Assembly: GCA_032209605.1 (NCBI GenBank)
Contig: JASFXZ010000016.1
Coordinates: 434,001-498,000, forward strand
Direction of reading: 5' to 3'
DNA from: Mactromeris polynyma
Taxonomy: Eukaryota; Mollusca; Bivalvia; Venerida; Mactridae
DNA length: 64,000 nt
Part shown: positions 46,010-59,700 of the stretch, in pieces
Numbering within the stretch: position 1 is the first letter of the stretch
Layout: every line of letters begins with the position of its first letter
The notes under the pieces: model-generated
What the model was told of the DNA's origin: nothing
Seen by the model: the letters and a program-made list of their open reading frames with translations, nothing else
The model's database searches: none
Translations under genes and position numbers: made by a program

Positions 46010-49000
46010 ATGAGTGATTCGTTGATAAACGCCAATCCCGTAATATATGAAAAGACAGATGAGCGGACACTGGCTGTAGAAGATTATGACGATGATGTGC
46101 AGGATAAAATTGATGACAGAGAGGTTTTCGGTTAGTACAGTTTCGGACAAGTATATCCTATGTGTACAGGTATGCCTTGCGTTCAGTTACGGCTTAGGGA
46201 AGCCGCTCACACATCGCATCGCTAACAAATGTATTGACCGCCTCGTTTGTATTCTGGTTCTCTGCCTCAAAGACAGTAAAGACAGAGAACCAGTCCTGCG
46301 TTCATTTTGCAATTTGGTTCCCCATGTGCAAACACTGTGAAACGGTGGGTCAGCCTTGCGTTCAGTTACAGCTAACGCAAAACGCTCGAAGTTAGCGTCA
46401 CAAATAATTGTATTGAACGCCTCGTTTTTATTCTGGTTCCCTGCCTCAAAAACAGCATTCATTTGGCAAGTTGGTTCCCTGTGTGCAGTCATTGTGATAC
46501 GGTGGGGCAGGGATACAAAACAAAATCTGAGTGACTGTTAGCCGTAACTGAACGCAGTGATAGGCTCAAATATTCGCGTGCTACCTCCGAGTTGCAGTAG
46601 CAAAATGAGTGCACAGTTTAGTAACTCGAGCAAGTGTTAACCTTATCAGAAAAGTAGCCTGTAGTGTACTACATGAGGTTATGTAAATTCGTATCTTTCT
46701 ATTTTAAGCAAACTATGATATTCACAATTATGGGCAATTTGACGCTATTTTCACAATTCTACGGGCCCCGGTCCCATTCACAAAAGGGTTGAAAAAAACA
46801 CTGGTCGGACATGTCGGGTATATTTTTATTTTGACCGATGAAATTTCTGTTTTTGTTGGACACATTGTCCGGTGAAAAATTACAGTCGGCACCATTTATT
46901 TTCAGAAACTACTTTCTGTTCCATCAACCATATAATTTGTCAGTGCTAAACTGACTGGTTGTATCATAATTATTTAGCATAACTCATTTGCCTCGAACGA
47001 AGATAATGCGTCTTCGTTAAAGCTGGCTCCCCATGCATGCGGCTAGATACACCTAGCTCTGTATGCCGCAACAAGATTTGTATCGCCATTTTTCATTTGT
47101 TTGTTTAAGGTGTTATGTTGGGATTCCAGTTTTATTAGCCAATCAGAAACCACAACCTAGTGCTTTATGCTCTTTTTATTATTTTCTGTAACATCGAACA
47201 TGTTTATCCAGCAAAACAAAAGAGATATCTTTCAGTAATAGTTATAACTAAAGCGATTTTTGCCACCTGTTGCGTTCTGAGTGAACAAGCCAATCTTATT
47301 GTTGGAAAAGTGATTATATAGTCTGTATCGCTATTCAGTTAGTCCTATACATAAGATTAACATAACTTCTTTCACATTTTGACATTACATGCAAAGTGAA
47401 AGTAAAATGTAAAATAACAACATGATGAATGTTTGTTTGTGGTTAAATGGGCATGTAAACGTCTAATCTTTTGGACTACTATTCAGTGTAATTGAATTCA
47501 GTGGATGACATTGCTTCCCTCTTAGATTTACAACTCTTGATCTTTGAATATTATTTTTTTGAAATATTCTAAAGATGCTTTGCTGGGCTGAAAGTTGCCC
47601 AATTCATCTAGTGAGCAAAAGAAGAGACCTCCACTTGATCAGAAGTTAGTTATTTTGTGGAAAGAAGGGAGGCCATGGCTAGTATTTAATGATGATAAGA
47701 AAGTCATGCATATCGTTTATGGGGAAAACCCAACAACTAACCCCAATTTAGATTTAGAACACCTGATAAATATACCTTTAGGCCACTTTGACATACTTTG
47801 AGAACATCAATAAAAATTGACTGGAAAACATATTTAAAAAAATAAAAATTTGAAAAAAAAAGTGAAATTAATTATTTTTTTCTACTTTTCAGAAAATTAG
47901 ACCCGCCGGTTTTGTAAACCAATTTATATAAAAGTAGTGGCCTTACTAAAACAATAAAACAGAGAAATCCTGCTTAATTATACATGTAATAAAACAACGT
48001 TTAAAATAAAGATTTTAAGTTGTTGTCACTTATTCCTGTTCAAAACATTGCAACAGGTACAAAATGTATCTTTGCCTGTCCCAATGTCCTGTGAAGGAGA
48101 TAAAGTTTTCGCGTTGACTGTAAAATCCTATGCTTCATTTAAGATTTTTTCAACACATATATGCAGAGTGCTCAAAATGTTAAGAGCCAATGTGTGCTCA
48201 GATGTAACCACAGCTATGAAGGATTAAATCTACAATTTAATTACTGAATGTTATAATACACTGATTAACAGTTTCTAAAGGCCCTGCATTCTCCCCTATT
48301 TTTATCAAATTTTGCGTGTAAATATTTGTGACTGCTTATCTCTTCATATATCTGTATAAAAATTTCCCAATATGTGGTCAGGTTTAACAACTGATTCAAG
48401 GATTGTGGTTACATCAAATATATTGATTTGTACTTTATTTTTGGAAAATTAGATTGTAAACTTTCCAATGGTATTGTTTTAGAAAATTAGTGTAGCACAT
48501 TGACTTACTCGAAATTCAGGATAGGTAACTCTTCATTCTAATTGATATGCTACTGATATTTACAATTGTACAGTGACAAAGCTGTTAACAATTATATGCT
48601 TTGTACTGGTATGCAAGATATTATAGGAGAGTCTAAGTAAATAATATTACTGGACAGACAGTTTATTTTCACGAACTTTTAGTTGATACTAGTGTCCAAT
48701 CTGTCAGACATTTGTTTCCAAGAAGACAGATGGTCAGCTTTTGCTTGATCAGGTAAACAAAAACATGATGTATTTGTCAAAACTCTAACCCGCCTTTGGT
48801 TGTTTACATTTTCTCCATTGGGGGGACAAAGCTCATGTGCACAAAAGAGGCCCATCCAAAGAAGGTATGTCGGGAATGTTAAATGTCAGTGCCGAATGAC
48901 AATCTAACCCTATCATGCTTCATAATTGCCTAAATTTCTTTATATTATCTTTCACAAAAATATCTGCATCTCGATTAGTATTCATAATGAAATCGGCTGT

Positions 49001-52000
49001 CTGGTACTATGTACTGAGTGTTGTTGAAAGTTACGTTTAAAGTACCCCTGTTGGGACCTCGATACTTGACAACTAGTGTGACATTTTTTTTTATCAGTAA
49101 ACAAATTTTTGGCAATGACTCTGATAAGAGTTTCACTATTTACATACTCATCTGTATTCTGTCATATGTCAATCATTCACTATGTTTCTATTGTTTCAGA
49201 TTTGATTAGATGTATAAATGATCCTGAACATCCTCTGACACTGGAAGAATTAAATGTTGTGGATTGTGAAAATGTTCATGTAAGCTGATAGAAACAGTTT
49301 TATTTTATCATTTCTTGTCTCCTTTGACAGTCATGTTTATTGGAATATAAACATGCAATGCCTTGGACCATTTACAAAAACATAAATATGGGATGACCAA
49401 GGCAAGAACTGAATTATTTTGAAACATTTTTACTTTCTATACTAGCTCTAATTTTTAAAAGAAAGCCTCTGGCTATAAAAACTCAAATTTGGTTTCTACA
49501 ATTTGACACAAAAGTCAACAAATAGCCAATTTTATAATAAAATGGGTTCTCATTAGGATTTGGCAAATAGGAGTCCTAGGACTCATTGACCTTGGAAAGT
49601 AGGAGTCCCAATGAGTCGCATGTAACCAGGCGACAAAATGTAAAATTCACTGATCCCCTAAGGCTAACCCCTCCTGCTGGGGGTTGAGATTAGTAATTAT
49701 AGTTAAAATAAATATAGTTTACATCTTTTATGATTTTACTGCTTCATCAACTTTTGAAACTAGCATCAATCAGCTTAGACAATATGAATAAAATACAAGT
49801 GTACACAGAATAGAACATGGGCATTCGTGAATAAGATATGATTAAAATAGCAATGAAGAAATCTTATAATTTCTTCATTTTCACACAATAAGAAATATAC
49901 ATAATAAAACATAATATACAAGAAAAGTGAATTGGTCTCATTGATCAAATCTCATTATTGTATTTCAAGTAAATAATGGTTAAAACATTAATTAACTTAA
50001 TTCTACAGTAGTTGGTGGCCCTGTGGCTCAGTGGTTAACGCTGCTGACTACGAATCTGAAGGTCGTGGGTTCGTTCCCTCGTCTCGCCGGATAAAACAGA
50101 AATACTTTTCAGTGTTTCCCACCTAACATAGTACTGGCATGTAACCAGGAAAGTACTGGGTAGATTCCAGGAAAGTACTGGTTAGGTGCCAGGAAAATGG
50201 TAACTGTACGATAGGTCTCATTGGCACTGTGCAGTAACTGTCTTTGGCTTCAAAAATTGTCTGTTTGATCTATACTGCTAAAAAGTCTATTTATGGTGTG
50301 CGGGGGACATACCGGGTCGACCAAAATACCATAAAGTGCATTATAAAATGTGCGCGGCGACGGACGACCTCATAAACAGTAATACCAAACCAAACCTCTA
50401 CAGTAGTTTGTATGTTTACTAATACTATGCATTATCCAAAATACGTTGATGCTTACGTATACCCTAATACTTCTTCAGGTAGTGACCCCATCAAATTAAG
50501 AAGATTCAATATCGAGGCAAAAAGTCTTGTTGACCGATTAATTTAGCCTATTTTATTTTTACATTCACTGTATGCCAATTTTGCTGATTGTGTCCAACAG
50601 GTGCACATAAATTGGTGAGGCCTCGTCACATAATGGCAATTTTAAATACGATTATTGTTACTGTTGAGTTTGACATCATCAATACTTACAGAAATCATGA
50701 CAAAATCTAACATGACATATTTTGTAAACAGGATTTGAAGTCTTTCATCTATAGGGTTTTCAAAAATAAAAGGATAATTATTGATAACCGTCTGCCATTG
50801 AGCATAACATTAATGTTTATACTGGTAGAAATTACAATTGTTTTGGTTTACATGGATAAAGTTTCCCTTATTGGGCCTTCCAGATTGTTCATGATTGTTG
50901 AGCTTTTAGAGTTTTATAAAGATTGAATTATACCTGCAGAGGATGGATTTGTATTTTGTGTATTTCTGATATATTTCTTGTTACCTACTCTTTTACAGGT
51001 AAATGATGATGAAAACAGTGTGGAGATACTGTTTACACCAACCATACCACACTGTAGCATGGCAACATTAATTGGTCTCTCAATACGAGTCAAACTGATA
51101 CGGTCACTACCTGCTAGATTTAAGGTAATTTACAATTCTGAATAATTTCAAAGTTAATTTTTTTTCTCAAACTTGATCTCAGTTCAAATATGCAGCTGCG
51201 CTTGATTGATACCATGTACATGCACAAAATGTTGGTAATCAATTATCTTATAAATCTTTATAATGCCTGTCAATTTGCTACTGAAGTGTGTGAAATGCCA
51301 GTATTATAAACAACCATTAAGACTAAATCTCGGTCAAACAAGTGAGTACATTCTAATCCGCACATTCATAGCTGTGACACAGATCCGAGTCGTGGTGCGG
51401 GTCATTAGAAAAAAAAACAAGTTGGATCTGTCTTAATAGTAATATTTGTGCGAAATCATTCTTAATTTCCATGTTTAACAAAAGGTACTCACACAAAAAC
51501 CCACAAATGTGATGAAAGTTGGTAGACATAGGACTACTTCCATTTTGAAAATGAAAGTAAGACAGAAGTTGACTAAGTCACACATTTCAACAGATGTCTC
51601 TTGTGATCAAATAAAGATATTTATTTATTCTTTATATAATTTTGATTGAATTTTCAAAACATAGAATTACTTGTATGACTATAATTAACGCACATTCCTT
51701 TATGAAGCTTATAGTGCTCCATTTTCACTGCAGGAAAGTCGAGCATGGATATAATGATATTTGTATACAACAATATAAATCTTACAGTCTCCTGAATATT
51801 GTTATAAGCGGAGTTTATTGTCATTGTCTATTGTCTAGCACTTTGCCGGAAAATAGGAGAATTGCAAAAATGACCAAGCGACTTCATAGTTATAGGACTT
51901 CTGAAATATTGCAAGTACACAAAATGAGCTCCAACAAGCAAATCTGAACTTAGTAATTAAGGAGGTTCCCCCATGACACATATTGTAGGTTTTGCAAACT

Positions 52001-53152
52001 GACTGTAATTATATCAAGGTAATTGAATTGTTTTGTTTGTGGTAACATTACTGAAACAGTATGGTAATTACATTTAGTAAGCTTTTATCCTCCCAGTCTT
52101 CTAAGGATTTCTTTGCCTTGTGTTGGATTTATTCCTTATGCTTTAGTTGATACTTCACCCTTGGGCAATTTGTACAAAATGATTGTTTGGCATAACCATA
52201 CCTAGCAACATTTAGATGGGCAGGTAATTTTGTGTTTAGTACTTTTTATGGACTTTCACAATATGTAGCCAAGATAAATTTTTCCCATCTCAAAAAATAT
52301 TTTTAGTAGGAGTCATTTGTAAACAAAGATATTTTTTCAGGTTGACCTTACATGAGTTTAGTGTAGTTATGTTGATGTTATATTTCTAGGTTGATGTGAA
52401 GATAAGCCCTGGAGCGCATGCTTCAGAAGAAGCAGGTAATCATAAGTATATATATGTGTATAAATATATCATGCATGTACCATTTCTGATTTTTATTATA
52501 ACTGAGGTATAATAGTCTAACACCAAATCCTTGATTTATACTGTTGCCAGGTTGGCTGAAATGGAACATGCTACAAAATGAATCAGAGAAAACAGAGTTA
52601 TAGCAGTTCTAAACTGTGACTCACAAGCCAGGTAAAACAGGGTTCTATCTGGTATACATTTGGGAAAATATCAGTTCACGAAAATGGAAGTAATGGAAGC
52701 ATGTTCCAGTTACATTTACAGTCTTTCATCATGATTCATCGTTTGTATGAAGAATGCTGATAACTTATCGTGATGTTTAGCAATTCACAATTCAAATACT
52801 TCTAAAATATTTGAATTCTGCATAGTAGTCATTGAAACATCTATCATTATATTATCTTGTTTGAAGACTGTTTTTGTGAATAGATAGTTCCTGCTCCTCT
52901 TGTTAAATCATCATATAGTTCAAAATGAAATGGTGCTTTATATTTATGATTATCCTTTCAGTAGATAAGCCTTGATAATAACTTCAGTAGTGCAAATTAA
53001 TTTCTAGATTTACAGTATTTCACACATATTGATTTTTTATTCCAGTAAACAAACAACTGGCTGATAAGGAGAGAGTAGCGGCTGCCCTTGAGAACTCACA
53101 TCTTCTCAGTGTGGTTAATCAATGCCTGAAATATGGAAGAACTTCTGGTTAA
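46010..53152 (+). CDS. CIAO2B: CIAO2B / MIP18 (FAM96B), cytosolic Fe-S assembly targeting factor
   Basis: Five exons, 46010-46130, 49200-49279, 50999-51124, 52390-52435 and 53046-53152, join in frame to 159 residues (human protein 163). The DUF59/MIP18 domain is very well conserved: [15 protein letters not shown], then [18 protein letters not shown] with the reactive cysteine of the family, then the [12 protein letters not shown] segment. The ATG at 46010 fits the N-terminus (NANPVIYEK matches the start of human CIAO2B), and no earlier in-frame Met is needed. The protein works with CIAO1 and MMS19 to deliver 4Fe-4S clusters to nuclear and cytosolic apoproteins such as DNA polymerases and helicases. 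Intron 1 holds a MITE-like inverted-repeat element and intron 2 a tRNA-derived SINE. An AATAAA at 54361 is a plausible polyadenylation signal. No frameshift or missing residue is seen. Confidence 0.96.
46175..46557. mobile_element. MITE of the CCTGCGTTCAG family with internal duplication (CIAO2B intron 1)
   Basis: It starts CCTTGCGTTCAGTTACGGCT and ends GCCGTAACTGAACGCAG, as does the 140-bp element at 38197. A second internal start (CCTTGCGTTCAGTTACAGCT) at 46354 and repeated CGCCTCGTTT, TTCTGGTTC and CTCTGCCTCAAA-type words show a nested or tandem double element. The weak open frames across it are not genes. Confidence 0.75.
50014..50396 (+). mobile_element. tRNA-derived SINE with 12-bp target-site duplication (CIAO2B intron 2)
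   Basis: The head GGCCCTGTGGCTCAGTGG (A box) and GGTCGTGGGTTCGTTCCC (B box) resemble a tRNA with loop CTACGAA. The body contains three AGTACTGG-type short repeats. Identical TCTACAGTAGTT copies flank the element (50002-50013 and 50397-50408), which indicates a fairly recent L1/RTE-type insertion. Confidence 0.85.
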
Positions 53153-54360
53153 GAACACCAAAGTGCAGGGAAATGGTCTAAACTTGTCTTCCAAGTTTGG
53201 CCTTAAATTGGATGTTAATTGGATATTGATTGAAGTGGTGTGCTATCATACCTATTTAATCTGCTAGAAATTTACAATTGTATACCCAGATGTAGCAGTG
53301 TCGAAAGCTTGGGGGTACTTTGTACTTACTTAATACGGGGATATAGTAATTTTCAAGAAAATGGGGCTTATTTTTTTCTAAGGAATGTCTGAAATTAGGT
53401 GTGAATTCTGATTATGTTGTAGTGATAGAAATGAGCTCTGAATGCCTTTTATGGAGTCTTACATTGAAAGCATTTATTTCTAGGTTCTATTTATTGAAAT
53501 TATTCTTAGTGGGCATCATACATCAGTAATAGCCTTCTGACGAACTAAAGGTGAAACAAAAAAAAATGAATACTAGAACTGTTTCTATTCATTTTCAATT
53601 CCTAAGGAATAACAATATGTAGATGTCTTATTGCTCATTTGCATCTGCATGCAAATTTGACTTGAAAATCACATTTTACATTTAATCAGGAGTAGGTGCA
53701 GGTTGACTTCATTTTGTCTTGAATGGGGTTTGTTAATACAAATAAATTGGCCAGGAATTGGGTCTGGGTATGCCAGATGACCCCACAAGTACCAACTTAT
53801 AGACAAAGTGCCCCTAAGGGGAGAAAGTGTAAAAATCATAGATTTTTCTGCCAGTAAATGTTGCACTATACATGTGTGTAGATATTTATTTTGAATTTAT
53901 TATTAGTTTTTTTGTTTTCATTGGCTGTGTTCATTTATATTGTATATATTCAGATTTTTTAGAGCCAGTTGATGTTAAAAATTATGTACTGAATCAGTTT
54001 GTTTGAGTTTTGAATTATTATGTTCGTTGAACGATTCCAAAGGAAGTTTGTTGCATTGCAATCCAATTTGCCTTTTTTGGTGCTTCTACAACTCTTCAGT
54101 TTGTATTTTTAGATTTTTGATATTAACATGAGGTATGATCTGGGCTGTTCACTGCAAACAGTTACAATAGCTTTCCATGTATTAAGTCATTCAAAAACAG
54201 TTAAAAAAGCACATCATTTTTATTTGGTTTGTAATTGAAAATCATCTACAATATAGGATATGTTTTCCCAGTCATTTTCTTAATCAGTAAAAGCACTTTT
54301 GGTGTGATTGATGACAAATTGTTCATCTTGTACAAATGTAATATAGATTGTTGAAAATAT

Positions 54361-54366
54361 AATAAA
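54361..54366 (+). promoter_or_regulatory. Candidate polyadenylation signal of CIAO2B
   Basis: An AATAAA hexamer lies about 1.2 kb after the CIAO2B stop codon and is followed by T-rich sequence. The 53153-54380 interval would then be the 3'UTR. Hexamers are common in AT-rich DNA, so this is tentative. Confidence 0.45.
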
Positions 54367-54439
54367 TGAATACATCTACTTAACTTGGTGATTTATTTTG
54401 AATTTATCCCATGTAATGCTAATTTAGTATGGTCACTTT

Positions 54440-54790
54440 GATTTGTTTTATTATGCTCCCTGAATGAGGAGAGTATACCCCCACTGTTTCTGTCTGTATG
54501 TGTTTGCGTCCATTCGTCCCACAATCATGGCTGTGCTATATATCTGCAACCACTGAACTGATTTCAATGAAACTTGGTGGGAAGTTTCACTACTAAGGAG
54601 ATGCACGTATTGTCAGCATGTTTTGGTTAAATGATGTTTACATACTTCTAGTCTTTCCTCATGTATATAGTTTAACTTCAGGAACATTCATCGGTTCTAC
54701 TGATATTCTTGATTGGTTTGAATCCTCATGCCACTAATCTTGTATACCGGTACATGTCTTGAGAGCAGGTATTGTGGGATAACACATGGC
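54440..54790 (+). repeat. Probable interspersed repeat downstream of CIAO2B
   Basis: TATGCTCCCTGAATGAGGAG, TCTGTCTGTATGTG and a CTGAACTGATTTCAATGAAA, CTTGGTGG segment are in the style of a widespread molluscan noncoding repeat. I recall this style but cannot assign it by search. Confidence 0.35.
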
Positions 54791-55995
54791 AGAGGGCTGT
54801 AATGCGAAAATAGCTTATCTGCCTATGAATATTGAGGTAGATAGATCTGTGTCGCGTTAGCTCCATATTGTGAGCTTGATTGGCTTTGCATTCTACTGTA
54901 CAACAAAAAATATCAGTCCTTGAAATTTCGGTTTGTGACAGGTCAAGATGTCACCGCATGCACCTAGATCACTTGAAAAAAATTGAAGGACGTTTTTTGA
55001 CAGTTTTGCAATATTCGAAGGTCATATTTTATGTATGTTATGAAAATATTTAAAAAACAACGATATAACAAAATACAGTTGAAACATTTGATGGCAGAAG
55101 TCTCTGCGCTATGTAAAGGGAGACCACTGTGTATGAGATTGCTATCAAATACACCACTGGCGTTCATGAAATGTTCAGTTTGTGAGGCCATGTTCTGTAA
55201 ACAAACTGCTATGTAAGCATAATGTCATACTCTCATTCAGCGACGGTTTGATATAATGTCTAGACAGACTAAATGATCTGGGCTGCGTTTCATCAAAAAT
55301 CCTAAGTATGAAAAGATAGGAGCGAAACTTTCTGGAAGGAATAAGTCATTAAGGTGTTTGCTCAATATGTTTCAAATATTTTGAAGTGTAAATATCCTTA
55401 ATATTTCATATTCTTTAAGATTAAACTAAACCTTGGTTGAACCTTGTTTTTTAAATTCATGAAACAAAACATGCTTTAATTGGCTTAGGTGCGAAAAGTG
55501 TACTTAGGTGTGAAAAGCGCACCTAGGACTTTTGATGAAATGCACCCCTGACCATTTTAGATTTATGATAGAAAAAAAATGTTGAACCAGCACGCAGTTA
55601 GCTTTCCGTGCCTTTTAGCTGGCTTATCGCAGTGGATTGTCTCCCTTGAAAATGATCCGAAAATCGATATTGAGTTTCCAGCTCTACCAGTTTTGATCAA
55701 AAGATTATATAGGGAAATTATCTTTAAACGTAAATTTAAACACTTTATCTTAATACTAGAATATTTTAGCAGTTATAACAATATTCTTCAATTTCCTTTC
55801 TTTCATTTAGTGTAAAAATATTTATTCTAACTAAACATCTTTTTGCTTCCAATTTTATTTTAAAAGTATCGCCTTTTATTACATAGAACAAAGAGTAAAA
55901 ATACGTAAACTTGTCCATTTCCAGGGGCTAAAAAATCATATTCTCAATGAGGTGAACACATTTTAGCAGTTATGCTGTTTTCTTGATTAAATGAT

Positions 55996-56292
55996 TGTTG
56001 TATATGCTTTTATTTATCGTCGCCACCGGTTTCCCACATGGGCGACGCCTCCGGAAGAATGTTAGTCATATTAGATTTGGAGGATAGTGCATGATACAGA
56101 AGATGCCCCAGTTCCAGAAGCACCCCTGGTTCTTTTACGTGCTCGATGTAAAGCATCATACACGGGACCTCGGTTTTTAAAGTCTCGTCCGAAAGACTGT
56201 TAGTACGGTCAGTGATGGAGCGGGGAATCGAACCAGCGATCCCTGGATTACAAGTCCAGCGTTTTACCACTGGACCATGGATCCGCTACAAA
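55996..56292 (-). mobile_element. tRNA-Thr-like SINE with 12-bp target-site duplication
   Basis: On the minus strand the head reads GCGGATCCATGGTCCAGTGG, loop CTTGTAA (anticodon TGT) and GGTTCGATTCCCC. A body of about 200 bp and a GATAAATAAAA tail follow. TGATTAAATGAT flanks both sides (55984-55995 and 56293-56304). The intact direct repeats suggest a relatively young copy. The 86-codon open frame inside it is incidental. Confidence 0.85.
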
Positions 56293-56799
56293 TGATTAAA
56301 TGATCAATATTATGGTGTCTTTAAAATTTTTAATAATCTATTTCTTCTTGCTTCCTGATTCTTTGTTATAGTTAGTAATGTACTAAACAAATCTCGATTT
56401 TCTTTCATTATTCTCGTCTGCTATGTTTTTGTTGTTGTTGTAACTATCAAGGTTTTAAATTGATTGCTAGTTGTTAATTATTGGTTTTTAATATTATCAG
56501 GGACCGTATATGGTTATAGTATGTTCCAGATATTATACACCATTTAATATGATTTACACAGCACTTTATATGATTTATAAATCATTTTATATTATTTATA
56601 ACCGTTCTTGTCACGGGGGAATATAATTATTATTGAATTATTTTAATTATGGAATAATGAAGGTAAAATCTTTTCAAACCGTTATAAATCAAATCTGTTT
56701 AAATATCATTCTATCATTATGCATACCCTGTTATATGTAACTTTGTAATTAATTGTTTACCTCATTATGTCATGTATGGCTTGAAATTAGTGAAATAAA

Positions 56800-59700
56800 C
56801 TGAATTGAATCTAAAAAAGAAAGAAAAAAAGAATTGAATTGAAGCAAACAAACGTAACGGGCTAAATGTTTTTTCTGTGATTTCCTCATTGTCCTTATTT
56901 AAGGGTTTTTATGGTCACTTTATCACATTGAAATTAGGAACGGCTAAAACAATAATTTATATTTTAATTTAAACACCTTCCAATAGAGGTAGATACAGTG
57001 TGCACAGATATATTAGTGTTCACAATATGTCCTTTCGATGGCACTGTTTTGCTGTAATGTGGATTATCTTTCATGTTAGCCTTTAAGATTTTTGTTGAGA
57101 ATAGTCATGTGCAGTTCTGTTCTTGTCGTTACTAAATTGTAAATGGCGATAAACTTGTAAAAGTTTATGCTAATAAATATAAGTATGTATGTATGTTCTG
57201 TTTTAATTTCGAATACTCTAGATATTGTTGTTTACGCTTTATTGGGTTCTAAACACGGCATCTGATTAAAGTGATATATCCGGATGTAGCGATTATACAA
57301 ACTGAAGAGCACATGATGTTACAGTGCATGTATACATACAAAATATATCAAAATATATTTTATAGCATGGAGCCACTATCGATTATTGATGATTGACCTG
57401 ACTGACTGGTGTCATTTTCGTGTGGAAGGGAGACAATTCAAGTAAGAGGAAATGGCTTAAACAAAGCCGATATTCAAGGGAGATCATTCTTGATATTTAT
57501 CCCAGAAAGCTGCACATGAATGAGACCTTCTGACTTGCTGGAACACATCTAAAAATTGGTATTAGTAATATATTCTCATTATAGTAATGGTCCGTACAGA
57601 AACAAAAATTTGCTTCATGTACCTGTGGTCATGCCCCACCTTGTATATGTCCCTTATTTAGTTGACTACTGCGTTCTTGCACACTGGAAACTCGGAGATT
57701 ACAGTCAGACCTCGTGTCTAAGATAAATATTATGATCAAGTTCGACAAAGATTGGATAAAAATTCAATCTCATTAAAATCAGCTCCAGTCACACGCTCCT
57801 ATACTATACGCTAACAGCGGAAAGTAATGGAGCTAAAGTAAGGGGCTTATTTCAATGAGATTGGATAAAAACTGTACGTAGTCACTCAAGAAACAGGAAG
57901 ATGAAAGTGTTCGATAAAGTGAGTCATTCTAGCCTTACTAGTTATGATTTTCGAATGTTTGCATTTATAATTAACAAATATAAACTATAAAATTATTATT
58001 ACAAAGCTGTAAATCACTAATTAAAAAGTGTCTAAATGGCGGAAATACATTCTGTCGCATCTTTTATACTCGAGTAAATGTATAAAATCGTGAAGTCATT
58101 CATTATAAGCTATTTGTTAATATAACGCTATGTGGCATAATATATACAGTGCAACATGCCCAGAGCGGCCCTCTCATGAACAACAGATTCTCCCCAAGGA
58201 CATCATACATTTACCCGTAGTAAAACTTTCCTGTTAGTTCAACTTTCTAGAACAACAACTTCTCACCAACAGCCGAACTTTGCATCTAAATATCTATATA
58301 GATGTTCTGGAGAGGTGAGGGAATAGTATGTGATAGCTTCTGTCTGGTGAAGTTTGAGACATGCAGAAAAATACCATTTGTGTATGAAACACATTCAAGT
58401 TGCATTTGAGCTCTGCCGTGTGATTTCCAAACTGAGGTTGAACTTACAGTTTATTCTTTGTTCTGTCAGGCAACCTCCCTTATCTTCAAATATCCATCCC
58501 CGTTTTGTTTTAATGACGTCCTAAAGGCCGTAACATAATCAGTAAAAAATAAAGTGACGCCATTGACGCATTTCCGAAGCTGTAATCTGTGGAAACTGTA
58601 TATAAACAATTAACGCATAACGGACCTATGTAATTAGTTTATAACACAAAGAAAACAAAACAACTTCAGCTAAGTGAACCACAGGATCACAAACAGTGTG
58701 AATGTCACTCACCCAATACTGAATGGCAGGTTTTCTCTTGTTAGTCGGACTCGACTAACTTTAAATAATCCAGTCACTGATTGAAGGAATAATAAAGCGC
58801 AAAATATGTTACGGAAATACCTGCTTCAAACGAACCATTTTTATGTGAAATATGATTTTTTCTATTGAAAATAAGAGAGAATCTGTGTTGATAGCGCAGG
58901 ATATAGCGTGCGTCTGCTATCATTGTGTGACGTCTAAACCTGTTTTTTATGACGTTATCTTAAGAAGAGGTTAGAAATCGCACAACAGCGGTCATTTACT
59001 GTTTCCATATGAAGAATCATTAAAGTGTTGGAAACCTTAAGACTGAAGCTCTGAAAGTGTCTGGATGTGTTAGGCAGTTCAGCAGTATACATGTGTGTAA
59101 TGGTGATACGCTGCGTGGTACTGGTTAATGTACCAGACATCACGTTGTCCCTAGACTGTCGCTATCACTGTATCACTTGTACACTACACAAATTGGACGT
59201 AAATGCCATTAATGTGTCACATTTCTAGTCTGTATATAAAAGCTATTTATTGTACCGAATCATCTCCCTGGAAACGAACAGGAAATTGTAACCGTGTAGA
59301 TTTCTAGACATACGGAGAATGTCGGAATTGTTGCTTGTAATTGTATTTATTTCGCAAGGACGAGTATAATTTTGATCAGGTTTCCAAATGTGCTTTCTGT
59401 GACACCTTAAGTAATCGTAGACACCCCGGTCAATACTTGGGAAGAACCACACGGCGATTTATGTCCATCATGGATTTTGCTGAGATTGCACATACAGTAC
59501 GTGTAGTTTCGAGATGGCTTATTGTTTTTGCAGTTTAACATTTTCTGCCAAATGCCAATATTTCCATGCGTCAATTCCAACCTCATCAAATGTGTCTGAA
59601 GGTCTCACTTGTCTGGTACAAATGCATTTGGTCTAGTAAAAGATCGAATATTTTACGATAAACAAAAGGAGGAATAATTTTTTCTGTCGCGTAGAAAAAC

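Noticed and set aside
47595..47801. Small open frame in CIAO2B intron 1 (68 codons)
   Set aside because: No domain recognised, no splice logic with the CIAO2B frame, and it could be chance or transposon debris.
52559..52710. Inverted repeat TGGAACATGCT / AGCATGTTCCA in a CIAO2B intron as a MITE
   Set aside because: Only 11 bp of symmetry with no target duplication; too weak in AT-rich intron sequence.
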